Positions 21,477-33,653 of a DNA stretch of 64,000 nt are shown here, one piece after another. The DNA comes from Strongylocentrotus droebachiensis (Eukaryota > Echinodermata > Echinoidea > Camarodonta > Strongylocentrotidae), in contig JAVYIG010001047.1 in the NCBI GenBank assembly GCA_035222895.1, forward strand, positions 186,001 to 250,000, read 5' to 3'. The stretch's first letter is position 1, and the number at the start of each line of letters is the position of its first letter. The notes beneath the pieces were generated by a model. That model saw nothing but the letters and a program-made list of their open reading frames with translations. It had not been told where the DNA came from and made no database searches. A program made the translations under genes and the position numbers.

Positions 21477-23070
21477 TTAATATGACCAAAATATTTCGCC
21501 TTTCTTTATTTAGCTATTCCTATAAGGATATTGCGTTTACGCCCGACCATATGCAATATTTCCTTGTTAGTTTTTTCAAACTCTCCATGATATTTTCATC
21601 ATTCTCCGGTACACTCACATTTCATATGATAGGCCTATGATTTTTGCCCGTTGGACAATTGATAATCGAGGGAAAGTCAGCACAACTTGTGTTGTGTTTA
21701 TGCGGGACCTGGAGCGGCGCTGTCCACACACCTTGCGTTGTTTATGCAGATATGATTCTCCTATTCGGTAGTTTCTGTATACGCCATACAGTTCGTGTGA
21801 TTTTTGTTCAATTTGTCGAGAAAAAAAGAAGAATATTTTTGTGGCTAGGCAAAACCTCCATATAGTCTGCCATTCCATTGGTTTTTCTTAAAACATATAT
21901 TTTTTTTTACTGGTTTCAATCAACATATATGTACGGGATTATCAAGACAAAAATAAATTATGATAATAAGACAAAGAGTTTATAAACATATGCCATCATC
22001 ACGTATTAAGTACATAGGCTACACATAAGAAAACAATGTCTCACATAACGAAATCACGGTAGTATTAGCAAGATTTGGGGAGAAAAAAGAGATATAAAAG
22101 TTTCAATTTTATTTTCCCAATGTGTGTTGGTAATTCTTTCTCAATTGTTCATGTTTTTGCGAGATAGTATTAAGTTTCCTTTAGGCCAGCTAATTAAGTG
22201 GTATAAGTCTTGAAAGTGGGTTTTGTGCCTATATACATACATACAATGATAACATATTTTAAGCAGAAAAAATAATATTTATGATTGATAACCCTAAAGA
22301 CGTTATTGCAGTTTGTCAAAATGAAATTCGGAACATGTTTACTTCGTATAGTAACAACTAACTTTTGCCACATCGGAGATAGAGATTCGCACTATCTTCG
22401 ACTTTTTCTTTCAATTCTTTTAATATTACAAAAACTTGTCGCCTTTCTTCATTGAACTATTCCGATTTCTATAAGGACATTTCGTTAACGCCCGAACATA
22501 TGCAATATTTCTCTGTTAGTTTTCAAGGGCTAACATTGTCAGATTTACAGTCATATGCAACGAATATAAAACGAGTTTATTACAATGTATATTGACACAC
22601 ATAGCGGTCCATGAATAACTGAAAAAGAACCTACCGCTGTGCATTGAATAATAATTAAACGTTATTGGATTTTCATGTCCACTGGGGCTTACTTTAAGTT
22701 GTTTACATTCCTCTTCACATTTTTGAATGAATCCATGTACAGTCCAGATAATGCTGCCTTTCAAAAAAATGTTGGTACCAAAAATGTCTATAGATTCTCA
22801 TATATTCTTTAAATAGATAGTTCAAATGAAGATCGTAACGCTGTTAACATAGAATATATAGAAAAGGATTAAATTGTGACTGAAGATAATTCTAGTCAAG
22901 CGTCGCTTATGGTTGCGGTCTACTGTACTTTTTCCACAAACAGTTCGAATATTACTTTATATTTATAATAATATGTTACTGAAATATTAAGTTAATTATT
23001 AGGCCTATGTATAGATTTATGTAAATAATATCATGGAATGAAGTTATTTCTGTTTGTATATTTTGTATTA

Positions 23071-23380
23071 TATCCTGCATCAAAAATTTGTTGGCTTCTG
23101 ATTGGTTGAGAGCTCGTCACATGACAAAAAATATTTGAGCTATTTTTAGAAAGTACTATATGAGAGTACTATTTTGGTTTACTATTTGGGAGTTGAAACA
23201 AAAATGTGAATTTTTTTTTTGAATTGAATCAATTTTTTTTTTCAAATCTTAATTTAATGAAAACAAAATATTTTAAATCTTTTTAGATAAAAATTGCCTT
23301 TTTTTTTGTTCTAATTTTTTTTCTCCCAAAATTATTTTTTTTAATTTTTTTTTTTTAAATAAATTTTTGATGCAGGATAT
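23071..23380. mobile_element. Foldback with ATCCTGCATCAAAAATTT ends
   Basis: TATCCTGCATCAAAAATTTG at the left and AAATTTTTGATGCAGGATA at the right. The interior is extremely T-rich on its right half. It interrupts the copy-B equivalent of TTTTGTACTATACCG, so it postdates the duplication. Confidence 0.75.
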
Positions 23381-23408
23381 AAAACAAATATACCATGCCT
23401 TCTATTCG

Positions 23409-23527
23409 AGGTACTGGTTAAACTATGGGCCGCGGTGACTCCAAAAGTACCATTTGCTTCGGGGCTGCGCCCCTCAGCAAATAGTACTATTGGAGTCACC
23501 TCTTGCGCATAGTTTTAACCAGAACCT
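23409..23527. mobile_element. Small foldback GGTACTGGTTAAACTATG
   Basis: Inverted arms: GGTGACTCCAAAAGTAC pairs with GTACTATTGGAGTCACC around GCTTCGGGGCTGCGCCCCTCAGC, and GGTTAAACTATG pairs with CATAGTTTTAACC. The sequence just right of it (CAGTGTATATTTGTAT) is shared with the hairpin at 6601-6680, so the two may be related. Confidence 0.65.
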
Positions 23528-23557
23528 CTCAAGGCAGTGTATATTTGTATACTATAC

Positions 23558-23850
23558 CTTTGATTTGATTTGATTTGATTTATTGGTTTCTGCATCTTTT
23601 TTCTTTTTTTCATCATACATTTTCATGAACATAATATGGCTTGATACAATATTTCAAGTGTATATAATTTTTATACAGATAATAAACGATATTAAACACA
23701 TATATTGAATTTAAACAAATATATTGAATGGAAATTAACATACATTAGATGCAGGAGGGCTACAGTAATAAGCAAAGTAGCTTGACGTGCCGGCAGCCCT
23801 CAACTTAGATACAACAATACAAATAAAAATAAAAAAGAGTGACTTGCAGA
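23558..23850 (-). mobile_element. LINE 3' end fragment
   Basis: The layout GGGCTACAGTA...GCTTGAC...GCAGCCC then GAGTGACTTGCA matches the 3' untranslated part of the LINE at 11126-13465 (about 11285-11420). The plus-strand left edge is a (TTTGA)n run, read on the minus strand as a short-repeat tail. All coding sequence is missing. Confidence 0.65.
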
Positions 23851-24263
23851 GAAGAAAATGAAAGGGGAGAGAAGAAGGAGGAGGAGGAGCGTTGGTAATA
23901 ATACAATAAATCTTATACAGCTGCTGATTGAATGCAGGTTCATTCATGAATGGAAAAAAACGATGCTAGGTCATGGACGATTACACATCATTGTTGATTA
24001 TACAGTCAATGTACACACGAACATGAATACAGTAGAATTACACACGACATGATCAATACTTAGACATGTACATGTCCCCTGTTATTCAGTTATTGCATTT
24101 TGAAAAATGCAAAAATAAAATAAAATATTAATCAAACCATTCACTTATCTACCTAATATACTCCTGTCTGGATATTCCTCGATTAAGGAGTACCGGGGTC
24201 TTATATACAAAACTCTATCTACAGCTGATATATTGGACAGTCGTGTTCCTCAATGAACTATTA

Positions 24264-24375
24264 GGGACTTTTAGATTTGCGTGGACGGATACATGTGACG
24301 TCCATTCAAGGCAGTGCATTAAAAGGACGTCGATCGTAGCAATCCACGTTGTCATTGTGCAAATCTAAAAGTCCC
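24264..24375. mobile_element. MITE family M-GGGAC, copy 4 (clean ends)
   Basis: 112 bp bounded by GGGACTTTTAGATTTGC and GCAAATCTAAAAGTCCC, with TA on both sides (24262-24263, 24376-24377). This is one of the two best copies for defining family boundaries. Confidence 0.85.
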
Positions 24376-24489
24376 TAATGTTTCATATGTGTTTAACATG
24401 TGCTATCGGAACTTGTTTGCCTAATGTAGATTTCAAGAGAAGATTGAGTGCTAGTATTAAAGGTGATCTATAATTTGCTAGCTCGCCCA

Positions 24490-25030
24490 TTCCCCGGAGG
24501 ACGGGAGTTGGCTCAGTCGGTAAAGCGTCTGCTTGTCGAACCAAAGATCGTGGGTTCGAATCAAACTCAGGCGGATGACTGAAGCCCTTGGCCAACACTC
24601 CGAGGTCGGTTGGACCGCATGCGTGTTACCGAAATCTCCGGTATAGGGGTACTTTTTCGCCCGACAAAGTCCGGCCCGCCATTGACTTTCACACCGGAGA
24701 TAGGGGGTGCTTTCAAAATGGGGAAACATGCATGCGCGTACCCTAAATAACACTGAGTGACATAGACACAGGCGATGTCAAGAGAAAACACCCCGTCCCT
24801 CGGTTAGGAGGCCCCGTATAGAGGAGAGTCGCCACCTTTGCACGTTCAGAACCCACTTTACTGTTCGTACAAGAGTTGGGAGAAACCCAGGTGTAGTGGT
24901 ACACCTGCATAACCCTGATCATTAATACCGGGAGGAGAGACCCGAGGGTTACAGTGATTCAGTTCGCTTTTCGCCTCTCAGGCACAGCTGACTCCAATAC
25001 TTAATAATAATAATTAATAATGATAATTAT
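24490..25030 (+). mobile_element. Possible tRNA-derived SINE
   Basis: A tRNA-like head from about 24500 contains an A box (TGGCTCAGTCGG) and a B box (GGGTTCGAATC) about 45 bases apart. GC-rich body sequence follows and ends in an (AAT)n-like tail near 25002-25030. The full extent is a guess. It is unlikely to be a working tRNA: the 3' acceptor pairing is poor. Confidence 0.5.
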
Positions 25031-26218
25031 TACGTCGGTTTGGATGGAAATCATAGAAGCAATATCCCTTGAAAGTATTGCTCTTCAAATTCCATCCAAG
25101 TCAAAATATGACGAGAGACAGCTGGAAATCTTGGACAAAACTATCATGTCAGATGTGTGTATTTCCACTAACCATTCCTTAGAGCAGTACATAAAGAGTT
25201 TAATTCCAAAAGGAGCTAAAGCTATTTCTGTAACTTGAGAAAAAAAAATTGTTTACCAGATTTTATACAGGCGTCTAAGGAGAGTGATATTGAGATAGTG
25301 CGTTTTTGTCATAATTGCTCCCAAAATTTAGGTAAATACTTTTGTTGAAAGACTGGTACTGAAGTAAACAATGTTCTGATATCAATAAATAGATTTTCAT
25401 CAAAAGTAGACTTAGCTCCTTTTGGAATTAAACTCCTCACATGTGAATTTCAACAAACAGTCAGTTTGGGTGATTCCCAGACCACACAATGTGCACCAAC
25501 TCCTCATGTACTTCATAATATATTTATCACATTCTTTTATGATAATCATTATTTGAGAGATCCACATTCTACAAGCCCTGTTTTTCAACGGATCCCTCCA
25601 TTAAAAAAAAAATCCTTTAAAAATGCATACTTAATTTACAATAAATGTTTCTTTCGTAGTTCGATTAATGATTGAGAAAATGCATGCTCTTGATTTTTTT
25701 GATATTTTTGGTCATAATTGTTCATAATGATTATTCCTTTGGAAATGTAAATACAAACTGAAACTGAAACTATAAAAGAATCAACTTTTCCCAGTTGAAT
25801 ACAGACAGAATCACGTGACTAGAACCCAACTATATCGTAACAACTTAAACAATCTCGAGTGCGATACTACAATGAGGACGTTACATGCTGCCCCAAAAAC
25901 TTACATTATCGTTCAGTTTTTAAAAAACATGTTTTGGCTTTTTGTGTACACCCGATAAACACGGTATTAATAACTGAATAAGGTCCCTATGGATTTATGT
26001 TTTGCCTTTTCACAAATTTCACATGCATATCACGTGCAGACATGCACACATTATCTAGGCAATTTATTCATCGCGATCAATAGAGCGTGTAGTACATTTA
26101 ACAATTAGATAAATTTGTTCAAGGTTAAAAGTTCTGGTTATTTTCAAATTGCACAGATCATGCTACATTTTGGCAGTTTTGTTCGCAAGGAAATAATGAT
26201 GATAAGAATATATGGTCT
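25031..26218. other. No gene seen; imperfect inverted repeat 25190-25440
   Basis: GAGTTTAATTCCAAAAGGAGCTAA (25197) has its reverse complement at 25410-25435, with AGTACATAAA-type spacer between. The rest is AT-rich; the frames at 25020 and 25466 show no recognisable motif. Confidence 0.45.
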
Positions 26219-26526
26219 GGGGGTGTTTCACAAAGATCCTAAGTCGAACTTAACTCTAAGTTGGACTTAAAAATAATGGAGAGCCATTTGTAGCCTTAAA
26301 ATGAAATATTTCCAAAATCATAAATTGAAGTATTTTAGACTTTTCAAAAATTCCACATCAAGAACATGAAATCTCCTTGATACTAGAAAATATGGACGAT
26401 TTGAATCAACATTTTATATCTTTGGAAATAATTTTTACAAAATATTTTCAATGATGCTAACGGCTTTCCATAATTGTTAGGTCCAACTGAGAGATAAGTT
26501 CAACTTAGGATCTTTGTGAAACACCC
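26219..26526. mobile_element. MITE2, third copy
   Basis: GGGTGTTTCACAAAGATCCTAAG ... CTTAGGATCTTTGTGAAACACCC, about 308 bp, with the same inner arms (TAAGTTGGACTTAAAAAT and partner). Relative to copy B its interior reads in the opposite orientation. Confidence 0.85.
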
Positions 26527-27104
26527 TAGCTCTCATGTACAACATAATCGATTTGTTAGATTATTTAAGGATCATCGTTATTAAGAGCTCCACATTCTAC
26601 AAGCCTGTTTTTCAGCGGATTTTTCACCATTTACTCATTTCGTTCTTCCTTTCAAAAAGCATACATAAAATACAGGAAATGGTGATTGTGTAATTCGATT
26701 AATGATTGGAAAAATGATTGCGAAATGTATCATGAAAATGAATATGTGTTATTGGCATACAAATTTGACATTATATCTCACGTGGCATTACCAGCCGCGA
26801 GACATGAATGTCACTTTAGACATGCACGAATGCTTTCGCCAATATGTTCATCGCAAGCGATAAAGCGTGAATTGTTTTAAACAATAAAATATTTTTCTTC
26901 AAGGCTCAAGGTCCGATTTATGTTCACATTTCACATTTCATGCTACATATTGTCAGTTTTGTTCACAAGAAATAATGATGACATGAATATAAATGCATAG
27001 GTATTTTCAATAACAAAGTTTTACAAGTTTTAAAATGCTCCCAATGTAGTGGAGATTGTGCACATATTGTGTACGGGCAAGCACAGAATCCAATGACTGG
27101 GGTA

Positions 27105-27185
27105 ATAGTATAGTATTTCTCTAAAGCGCTCAGAGACATTGTATTAAGCGCTACATGAAAGCCGAATATTATTATTATTTTGGTT
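27105..27185 (+). mobile_element. L2/SINE-like 3' tail
   Basis: CTAAAGCGCTCAGAGACATT, then AAGCGCTACATGAAAGCC and an (ATT)n tail: the common 3' end of L2-type elements and their SINEs in animals. Only the tail is recognisable. A similar tail on the other strand lies at 55681-55760. Confidence 0.5.
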
Positions 27186-30100
27186 TGCTTGTAGTTATTT
27201 GTAAAACAGAAACTAAGTAAAATTATAAATGAGGTTTTGAGCCTGATGTAAATGCATAGCCTATTGGTTGCAGGCCCCAAAGGGTAATACAACTATTGTC
27301 CAACAGTGTTATTGAAACGAAAAAGGAACTGTAGACAAGGTGTAAGTGCAAAAGTAACATTAAAGTGTTCATCAAAATTCGTGCAAGTCTTCATTTTCAA
27401 AACAGTCAATCACAGAAGATGACATGTTTCCAAAAATGGAAAATCTGTTCATTTCACCAATTTTATAAATTTATAATAATTTTCCGAGGCACATATTACT
27501 TATTCCCACAAAGTTGGCTACATATATTTTCATTATAGGTCTTCATTGTCTCACACTTGTAGAAAATATAAAGCTGTCTCAAGTCAAAAGACTACAAGAA
27601 AAAAATAACCAAGGAAGGTAAATTGATAATATCTGGCGATGATTACGGCAAATAAATGCAGGGATATTCCTGCCATATCGTCATATGCATGAGAACAGTA
27701 CTTTTTTACGATATGTAACGTGTCGACCCCTGTGTAGGCCCACTCAAATTATGGTAGTATTTTATATCAACTCTAAAAATATCAATTTCATGAAATAAAG
27801 ACATGAAACCAAATGGTCAAATGGCAAAGACACTCATCGTATAATAAATAATGAACGACCCATTTTCATCATAATGAAGTAATTTCGAAATATTTACATC
27901 GACAAAGTATCATTGGAAATCATCATTATTAGGGTCAATTGAGAACTAAATCATGATGACGAGTGCCTTTAAATTGATCTCAAATTGATCTCACTGTTAG
28001 TGTTAAATAAAAATGATGAATAATTATCATGTTATTGAAAACGGTTCATCAAACGAATTCCTGTGAGATTATCAATTACTAATATAAGAAAGTTCCCACA
28101 TTAGACCAGCAAGCTGTCTTTAAAAATGCTTTATTCAATCAAGCAAAGATTTGTGACTAATAGTTCAAGGTATAGGTAAACATTGTTAATGTCGATGAAG
28201 TTGATGCAGAAATAAAATAAAATATGGGCAGGTAAGAGTGCTTTATAAATGCCCAAAACTGAGTTATCATTGTGAATCTGAAGTGTTGCTTGAGAAGAAA
28301 AATGGTTTTCGTTGAAGTGTGTCGATGAATTGACAGAGAGAGCTAGTCCATAGGACATCTATGATGCTCATGGATTGATATCATACAAACCAATTGATAT
28401 CATACAAACCTAAACGGCTGTGCAAGTTGAACATAACATAATTATCTAGAAATACCTCTTATGTGATCTGATCTCCAAGTACATTTAGAGTTTTGTTTTG
28501 TTGAACTGATATCCCCTTACATAATCCGTTGAATTAAGTAGTTTCGGGTTTAAAAATGAGCAAATCATCGGAAAGCAAATTTAGCGTAACACAGATAACA
28601 CTGTCTTATAGTAGCTCTCTGTTTAGAAGGTTTGTTAAACCAAACAGTAATTCAGAACAAACACCACCGGTTTGTCATTTTCGCTTAATGGTTCTTGGCC
28701 GTAACGTTCCGATATGCTTGGTTTTGTGTTTCGAAGTGTTCGAGCACCATTGTCATGATTGTTAGTGGAAGTAGCCCAAAACAGCTAGACGTATGATGTA
28801 TACATTCACGCGGTAGTGAAAGTTGCTAGTACAAGAAATGTCATACTTTGCTCATAATTTGAAAAAATGTACGAAACGAAAAATCATGACGTTTAATATG
28901 TTGACCAAATGTTTATTTTCTGATAAAGACCTTTCATTTGATGTAATCTTTATAATGACTTTGAAGCTATAAACCGTTTTAATACACATTTGAAAGGTAG
29001 ATTTCACACACATTTGTATTGCGCAATGAAACATAAAAGTGTGATTTACTCTAAGAATAGGGGATGGAAAACTATTTACATTTAAACATGTTTTGCACAC
29101 ACCCTAAATCTACTAATTGAGAGACTTGTTCTTGATTAAATATATAAGATATGTTGGCATCGTTCTAGTATTTCTTGGATGTGTTACCAACACACCATGC
29201 TTTATGTCTCATGGTAATCTTTAAGGAAAAGCAATCTTAGCAAAAATTCTTCGCCATTGCTTCTCTTTAATACAACCATAAGACGGACTCCAAGTATTGT
29301 AGTTCATTTATTAACATTAGGTTAATGAAATTACTCGTCACAAATTAGAATCTTCTTATGAGAGTGAGGACGAATTAAAAAGAAAAGTGTCCTTAAATAT
29401 AAGGCAATAACTGAATTCACCTATGTGACCCCCGTTTACCTACGATTCCAAAACTAGCCAAATCATAAAATTCCTTTTCTTATTCTTTCTTTATATTTAT
29501 TTATCTAGTCATCCATTTCCTTATTTATCCTTTTATTAATCTACTTTTCTATTCCATATTCATTTATAATTATATGTATATCCTTACTTCCCAAATTCGT
29601 CACATTATAACAATTCCTTTTCCCATTCATATATTTCAATTTAGCTATTTATCCATTTATTTATCTATTCCTTATTCAATGATATTTAAATTTATTCCTA
29701 TTTTCTTTTTTATGTATTTATTTATTTATGTATTTATTTATTGTTATCATTATTAGTATTACAACTGTTATTATTATAATTATGTTTTTGATTGGCGGAG
29801 GGGGGGGGGGGGGGTGGGGAAAAAGGAATTATTGCATAATTTGTGCTAATGTCCCGGGTTCAACACCCCATTAAGACCACCTCCCGATTTTATTATTGAA
29901 GACATGTCAACGTTATGGTCGATATAAATAAAGTTAACTGAATTCCCTACGTTTTAAAATGCATTTCCTCTTCATTTTCATCATTTTTTTGGTCTACATA
30001 CTTAACTTTTATTTGCGATCTATTCGCTGAAGAAAAAGTATATATGAAAACATGAATTCGACCATTCTTTTTAAAGATATATAACTGTATTTTTAGTATT

Positions 30101-30215
30101 GAAGAAACATCAACGTTATGGTCGAAATAAATAAAATTTACTGAATTTTACTGCGTTTTAAAATGCATTTCCTTTTTAATTTTATCATTTTAATTTCATC
30201 ATTTTATTCCTTCAG
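27186..30215. other. No gene seen; probable ovo intron or upstream DNA
   Basis: AT-rich sequence with no supported frame, followed at 29790-29815 by a G run and at 29880-30190 by a diverged direct duplication (GAAGACATGTCAACGTTATGGTCGA... versus GAAGAAACATCAACGTTATGGTCGA...). I looked here for an ovo first exon (start codon, basic repressor-like N-terminus, donor in phase 1) and did not find one. Confidence 0.5.
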
Positions 30216-30397
30216 ATACAGAAGATGGTCCAATAGACCTATCAACCCCAAGATCGGCCCAATTGCGAGTGGGTAACCAGGAGAAGTCACCCCGAGAGAT
30301 TCGGGGGAACAGGCCCGGTCCTCCCTGGTATGATCAACCGAGCTTCAACGTTCCCAAGATGAATCATGGAGGTGTGCATCGTACTAAGCCCACACTG
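30216..30397 (+). CDS. ovo: ovo-like gene, internal exon with PIDLS motif
   Basis: 182-base exon preceded by a pyrimidine tract and TTCAG and followed by the donor GTAAGC. It starts with the last two bases of a split codon and then reads TEDGPIDLSTPR ... GPPWYDQPSFNVPKMNHGG ... HRTKPTL without a stop, ending in phase 0. The next exon (40459) is open in phase 0, so joining gives one frame: TL-DRFVLPS. PIDLS fits the P-x-DLS consensus by which many repressors bind the corepressor CtBP; whether it does so here is inference. The base composition is much richer in GC than the flanking intron. The upstream exon that carries the start codon is outside the window or unrecognised. Assignment to ovo rests on the zinc-finger exons downstream. 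Confidence 0.72.
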
Positions 30398-30769
30398 GTA
30401 AGCAAAACTAAGCACTTGCACATATGAGTGTAACAGAGACAAAATTATAATAATGGATTTTTTCATAAATATGGTAAGTTCAATAATAAAATTAAACAAC
30501 TTATGAGCTAAATTATACTTGGCCCAGAATTTTCTCTTTTTTTTATCTTAACCTTTTTAGAGGGACTTAACTTCTTCATTATCAAAGTATTTGATATTTC
30601 TTTGATTTTGAAATAATATTTCAATGATGAAATAAAATTATTAATTAACCTCTTTGGATTGGTTTGTACTTTCCCAAGGTTCCACCTCACGTAATGTTTG
30701 TATATTACAGTTGTGCATAATTTATCAAAAAATTAGGTAAAGTTAATTTTCCATTATTTATTTCATATC

Positions 30770-30998
30770 CAATCAATAACATTCTCATATCAATTTCAAT
30801 TTTTATTTTAAAGATAAACTATATAATTCTTGAGATAATTTTACCAGAAAATTATCACCTTCTTGCAACGAAATATAAAATGCTCAGTAATAACTTTTTC
30901 ACAACAAATTTTACATTCGTTAGACTCTACGATTTTCCATGTCAAGAGATTATCTTTAGAAGGCAATATCCTATAAATTAGTTTGAAATAATTTTTTT
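30770..30998 (-). pseudogene. L1-like LINE C-terminal fragment (Cys-His motif)
   Basis: On the minus strand 30993 to about 30857 reads KNYFKLIYRILPSKDNLLTW, then KIVESNECKICC and EHFIFRCKKVIIFW before a stop. The C-x2-C ... H-x4-C spacing with a flanking IFW matches the C-terminal zinc-knuckle region of L1/Tx1-type ORF2 proteins. It differs in sequence from the fragments at 31309 and 33974, so it comes from another element. It is short and has no intact neighbours. Confidence 0.6.
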
Positions 30999-31308
30999 TC
31001 TCCATATTTGTCCTACATGGATTTTATTGTTTTTTATTTGAAACAAATTAACAAATACATATTCAAGGTAATTTACATTTATACCATCAATACAATTGGC
31101 TTATCAAGATAAAAGTATTGTTGAACAGTTGAGTTAACAGAAAACTAAAAAATCTTCAATAATTCTGATATTCATGGAAAGAACAATATTACAGAAAAAT
31201 ATCATTTTATGTAAACGAATTCCTGAATTGAAACCATTTTCTGGTGAATTTATTATTTCTACAATTCGAATCTGCCATTTCGCTTTTCGTTTCTGAAGTA
31301 TTTATAAT

Positions 31309-32730
31309 CTAAACTCTAATATTATCAAAGTCGGGCAATTGCTTCTTTATTTTGCGAGTATACACCATCTGTCGTGCCACAATCAGTATACAATTCAATG
31401 CATAATTATTTGAACCTCTTAAACCGAATAATTTATCTTGTAATGAAAATGTTAATTTATTTCCGGTTCCAGTATAAATCCAGTGCTCCAACCTATCCCA
31501 AATATGTTTAACATGCGTACAATCACATAGCACATGTATAACTGATTCAATCTGTTCATTACAAAATGTACATTCTTTTCTTGGGACTAAATTCATTTTA
31601 AACAGCAGATCATTCGTATATAATATGCGTTGCAAAACTTTAAACTGAAACCATCGTAAGCCCACATCAATGGTACAATTTAAATCCAATAGAACAATAT
31701 TTTTCCCAATTCTTATCATTCAGGTCGAAAATGCATTTCCACCTAAGAAAACTTTTACATAGTACTTTTCTTCTCTTTAATAAAATTGCATAGATATGTG
31801 AACAACAAATGCCGTTGTATCTGGGAAAAGAAGATGTGGCACCTTGTTAAAAAAAAGAACAATTGTTAGACCCTTACCTAATTGCACCGCATAATCCACG
31901 TTAAAAAAGAAAATATATTTGAATATTATACTTTTCTTGGAAATGTTCCAGAGAGAAAAAAAAAAATCACCATTTGTCTCTAAAATATCATTGACAAAAC
32001 AAACCCCCTTTTTACACAATTTTACACTATACCGGTATATTGAGCTATTGCCTTTTTTAATGTTAACATTATTCCATAAGGGTTGGCAAGAAATGTTATC
32101 ATAATGCATGGACAAGAACGTACTATAGGCCATGAACATTTCTTTCAAAAAAGGTTCTTTGTTTTACCTGCCAGTTCCCAAAAATAATTGTTTCCCATAT
32201 ATAATTTTAAATCTTGCAGTTCAGGCAAGAAAGATTGCAAAATACAGAGGATATTGCTATTTATTGCGCCAATTACCAATCTCTAAATCCAGGAAATGTT
32301 TAATGATTGGCAATGTGTGTATATATTTATCAGTTTAACCCCTCCGTCTGAATAACTTTGTGACATTTGATTTCTACTTATTTTATCAGGTTTCTCCCCC
32401 CATATAAATCTATAAACGCGGGCATTTATATCTTTCAAAAGATTTTCACCAGGATTAGGGAGGGACAAAATAAGGTATTTTAATTTGGATACCAACAATG
32501 ATTTGACGACTGTGATTCTTCCAAGAACAGTTATGTATCGCCTTAACCACGATGTCATTTGACTTTTGATTTCTTTACATTTTTCATTATAATTGTAAAT
32601 TACCAATTTGGGCAAATCCGTACAAAAGTCTATACCTAAATGTCTGAAATAATCATCAAGTTTGAGACCAGTAAAGCGAATAGTTTGTTCAAACAAACCT
32701 TGTCTTTTGTGTAGGAGCAGGGATGGATGG
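31309..32730 (-). pseudogene. L1/Tx1-like LINE ORF2 C-terminal relic, copy 1
   Basis: Minus-strand frames in order: RHLGIDF ... WLRRYITVLGRITVVKSLL ... LPNP ... ARVYRFIWGEKP ... GGVKLINI (32283-32730), then KEMFMAYSTFL ... LCKKGVCFVNDIL (31777-32148), then GLRWFQFKVLQRILYTNDLL ... CTFCNEQIESVIHVLCDC (31309-31719). This is the post-RT region and the terminal Cys-His motif of L1/Tx1 ORF2 proteins. The RT core and endonuclease are missing at the 5' side and frameshifts separate the pieces, so it is dead. Confidence 0.8.
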
Positions 32731-33189
32731 TTCACGTAGACACAAATCAAACAGATAACAAAGTTGGTAGGTGGTGTATTACTACATACAATCACACATG
32801 ACAAAGGTACTGAGGGTATATGTGGCAATATATTCATATTTTCGGAGTTTCAAGTCATGATATGAAGGGCAGTAGTACTTTATTTTAGATGCCACACCGC
32901 ATACAATCTCTACGCTTTGCTTCAACGTAAAGAACTTTACGCAATTAACTGAAATTAATTGAAATGAACATATTCTAGAAATAAATTTAACTTTTAGATA
33001 TTTATTTTTCCATCTGCAATTACATAACAGCTATTATGGTAATCTACCATGCCTACTATTAAAGTTAATTTCAGCCCAAAACAAATTAACTTGATTGCAA
33101 ATAAGAAACCAGTAAGAACAAACTAGGTTTTGCTCAAAACGACACATAAGATCATAAACTTATGACTGTCATTCATAATACTAACATCA

Positions 33190-33653
33190 GGCGCGCCGGA
33201 AGCATTTTGGGACTGGGGAGGGGGGGGGGGGGGGGGTGGGGGAGGGGGCAAACATTCCAGAGGGCTCACATTCCAGGGGCAGTGACGTAATGAGAAAAAA
33301 AGTTCGGAAGGGGGAGGGGGCAGACGAAAAATCTGCATCACCACCAGTCTTACACGTTACATGCAGGTCCCGCGGAACGTTTTTTAAAGTGGAGTATTAT
33401 CGATCAGGTAGAGCGTAAATTGGCGTGGGGTCCAGGGCATGAGCCTCGGCTGGGGTTCAAGGGGCTGAGCCCCCGGAAGTTCAGGGGTTTTAAGTATTTA
33501 ATTACGGTTAGATGAGCATCCAGGGGCCCTCTGTAAGGCAATTGACGTGTTCCATGGGGGGGGGGGGGGGGGGGGGGGGTAGAGCCCCAGAAGCTCAGAG
33601 GTTTTAATATTTAACTACGGTCAGATAAGCATCCAGGGGCCGTCTTAGGGCCC
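33190..33653. mobile_element. G-rich element with GGCGCGCCGGAAGC end
   Basis: Starts near CATCAGGCGCGCCGGAAG and contains two long G runs and GGGGCTGAGCCCCCGGAAG / GTAGAGCCCCAGAAGC repeats. A similar GGCGCC end is seen at 36890-36908. It resembles the end of a DNA transposon; superfamily unknown. Repeated in unit 2 at about 35855-36310. Confidence 0.45.

Larger units (their letters stand above)
19999..24178. repeat. Segmental duplication, copy B
   Basis: Colinear with 16298-19445 but longer because of its own insertions: TTAA-II (21111-21476), an extra segment at about 22773-23005, a foldback (23071-23380), a second foldback (23409-23527) and a LINE 3' fragment (23558-23850). Similarity ends near TATACTCCTG. 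Confidence 0.85.
30992..33653. repeat. 2.66 kb tandem duplication, unit 1
   Basis: Starts TTTTTTTCTCCATATTTGTCC and runs to CCGTCTTAGGGCCC. Unit 2 follows immediately. The units differ by few substitutions and small indels, and by the length of the G runs near 33220 and 33557. Each unit holds a LINE 3' portion on the minus strand and a G-rich block that begins GGCGCGCCGGAAGC. Confidence 0.9.

Noticed and set aside
24500..24575. Functional tRNA gene
   Set aside because: A and B boxes are present but acceptor pairing is poor and the sequence continues into a SINE-like body.
28556..28765. 69-codon frame upstream of the first ovo exon seen
   Set aside because: No ovo-like motif and no donor in the required phase at its end.
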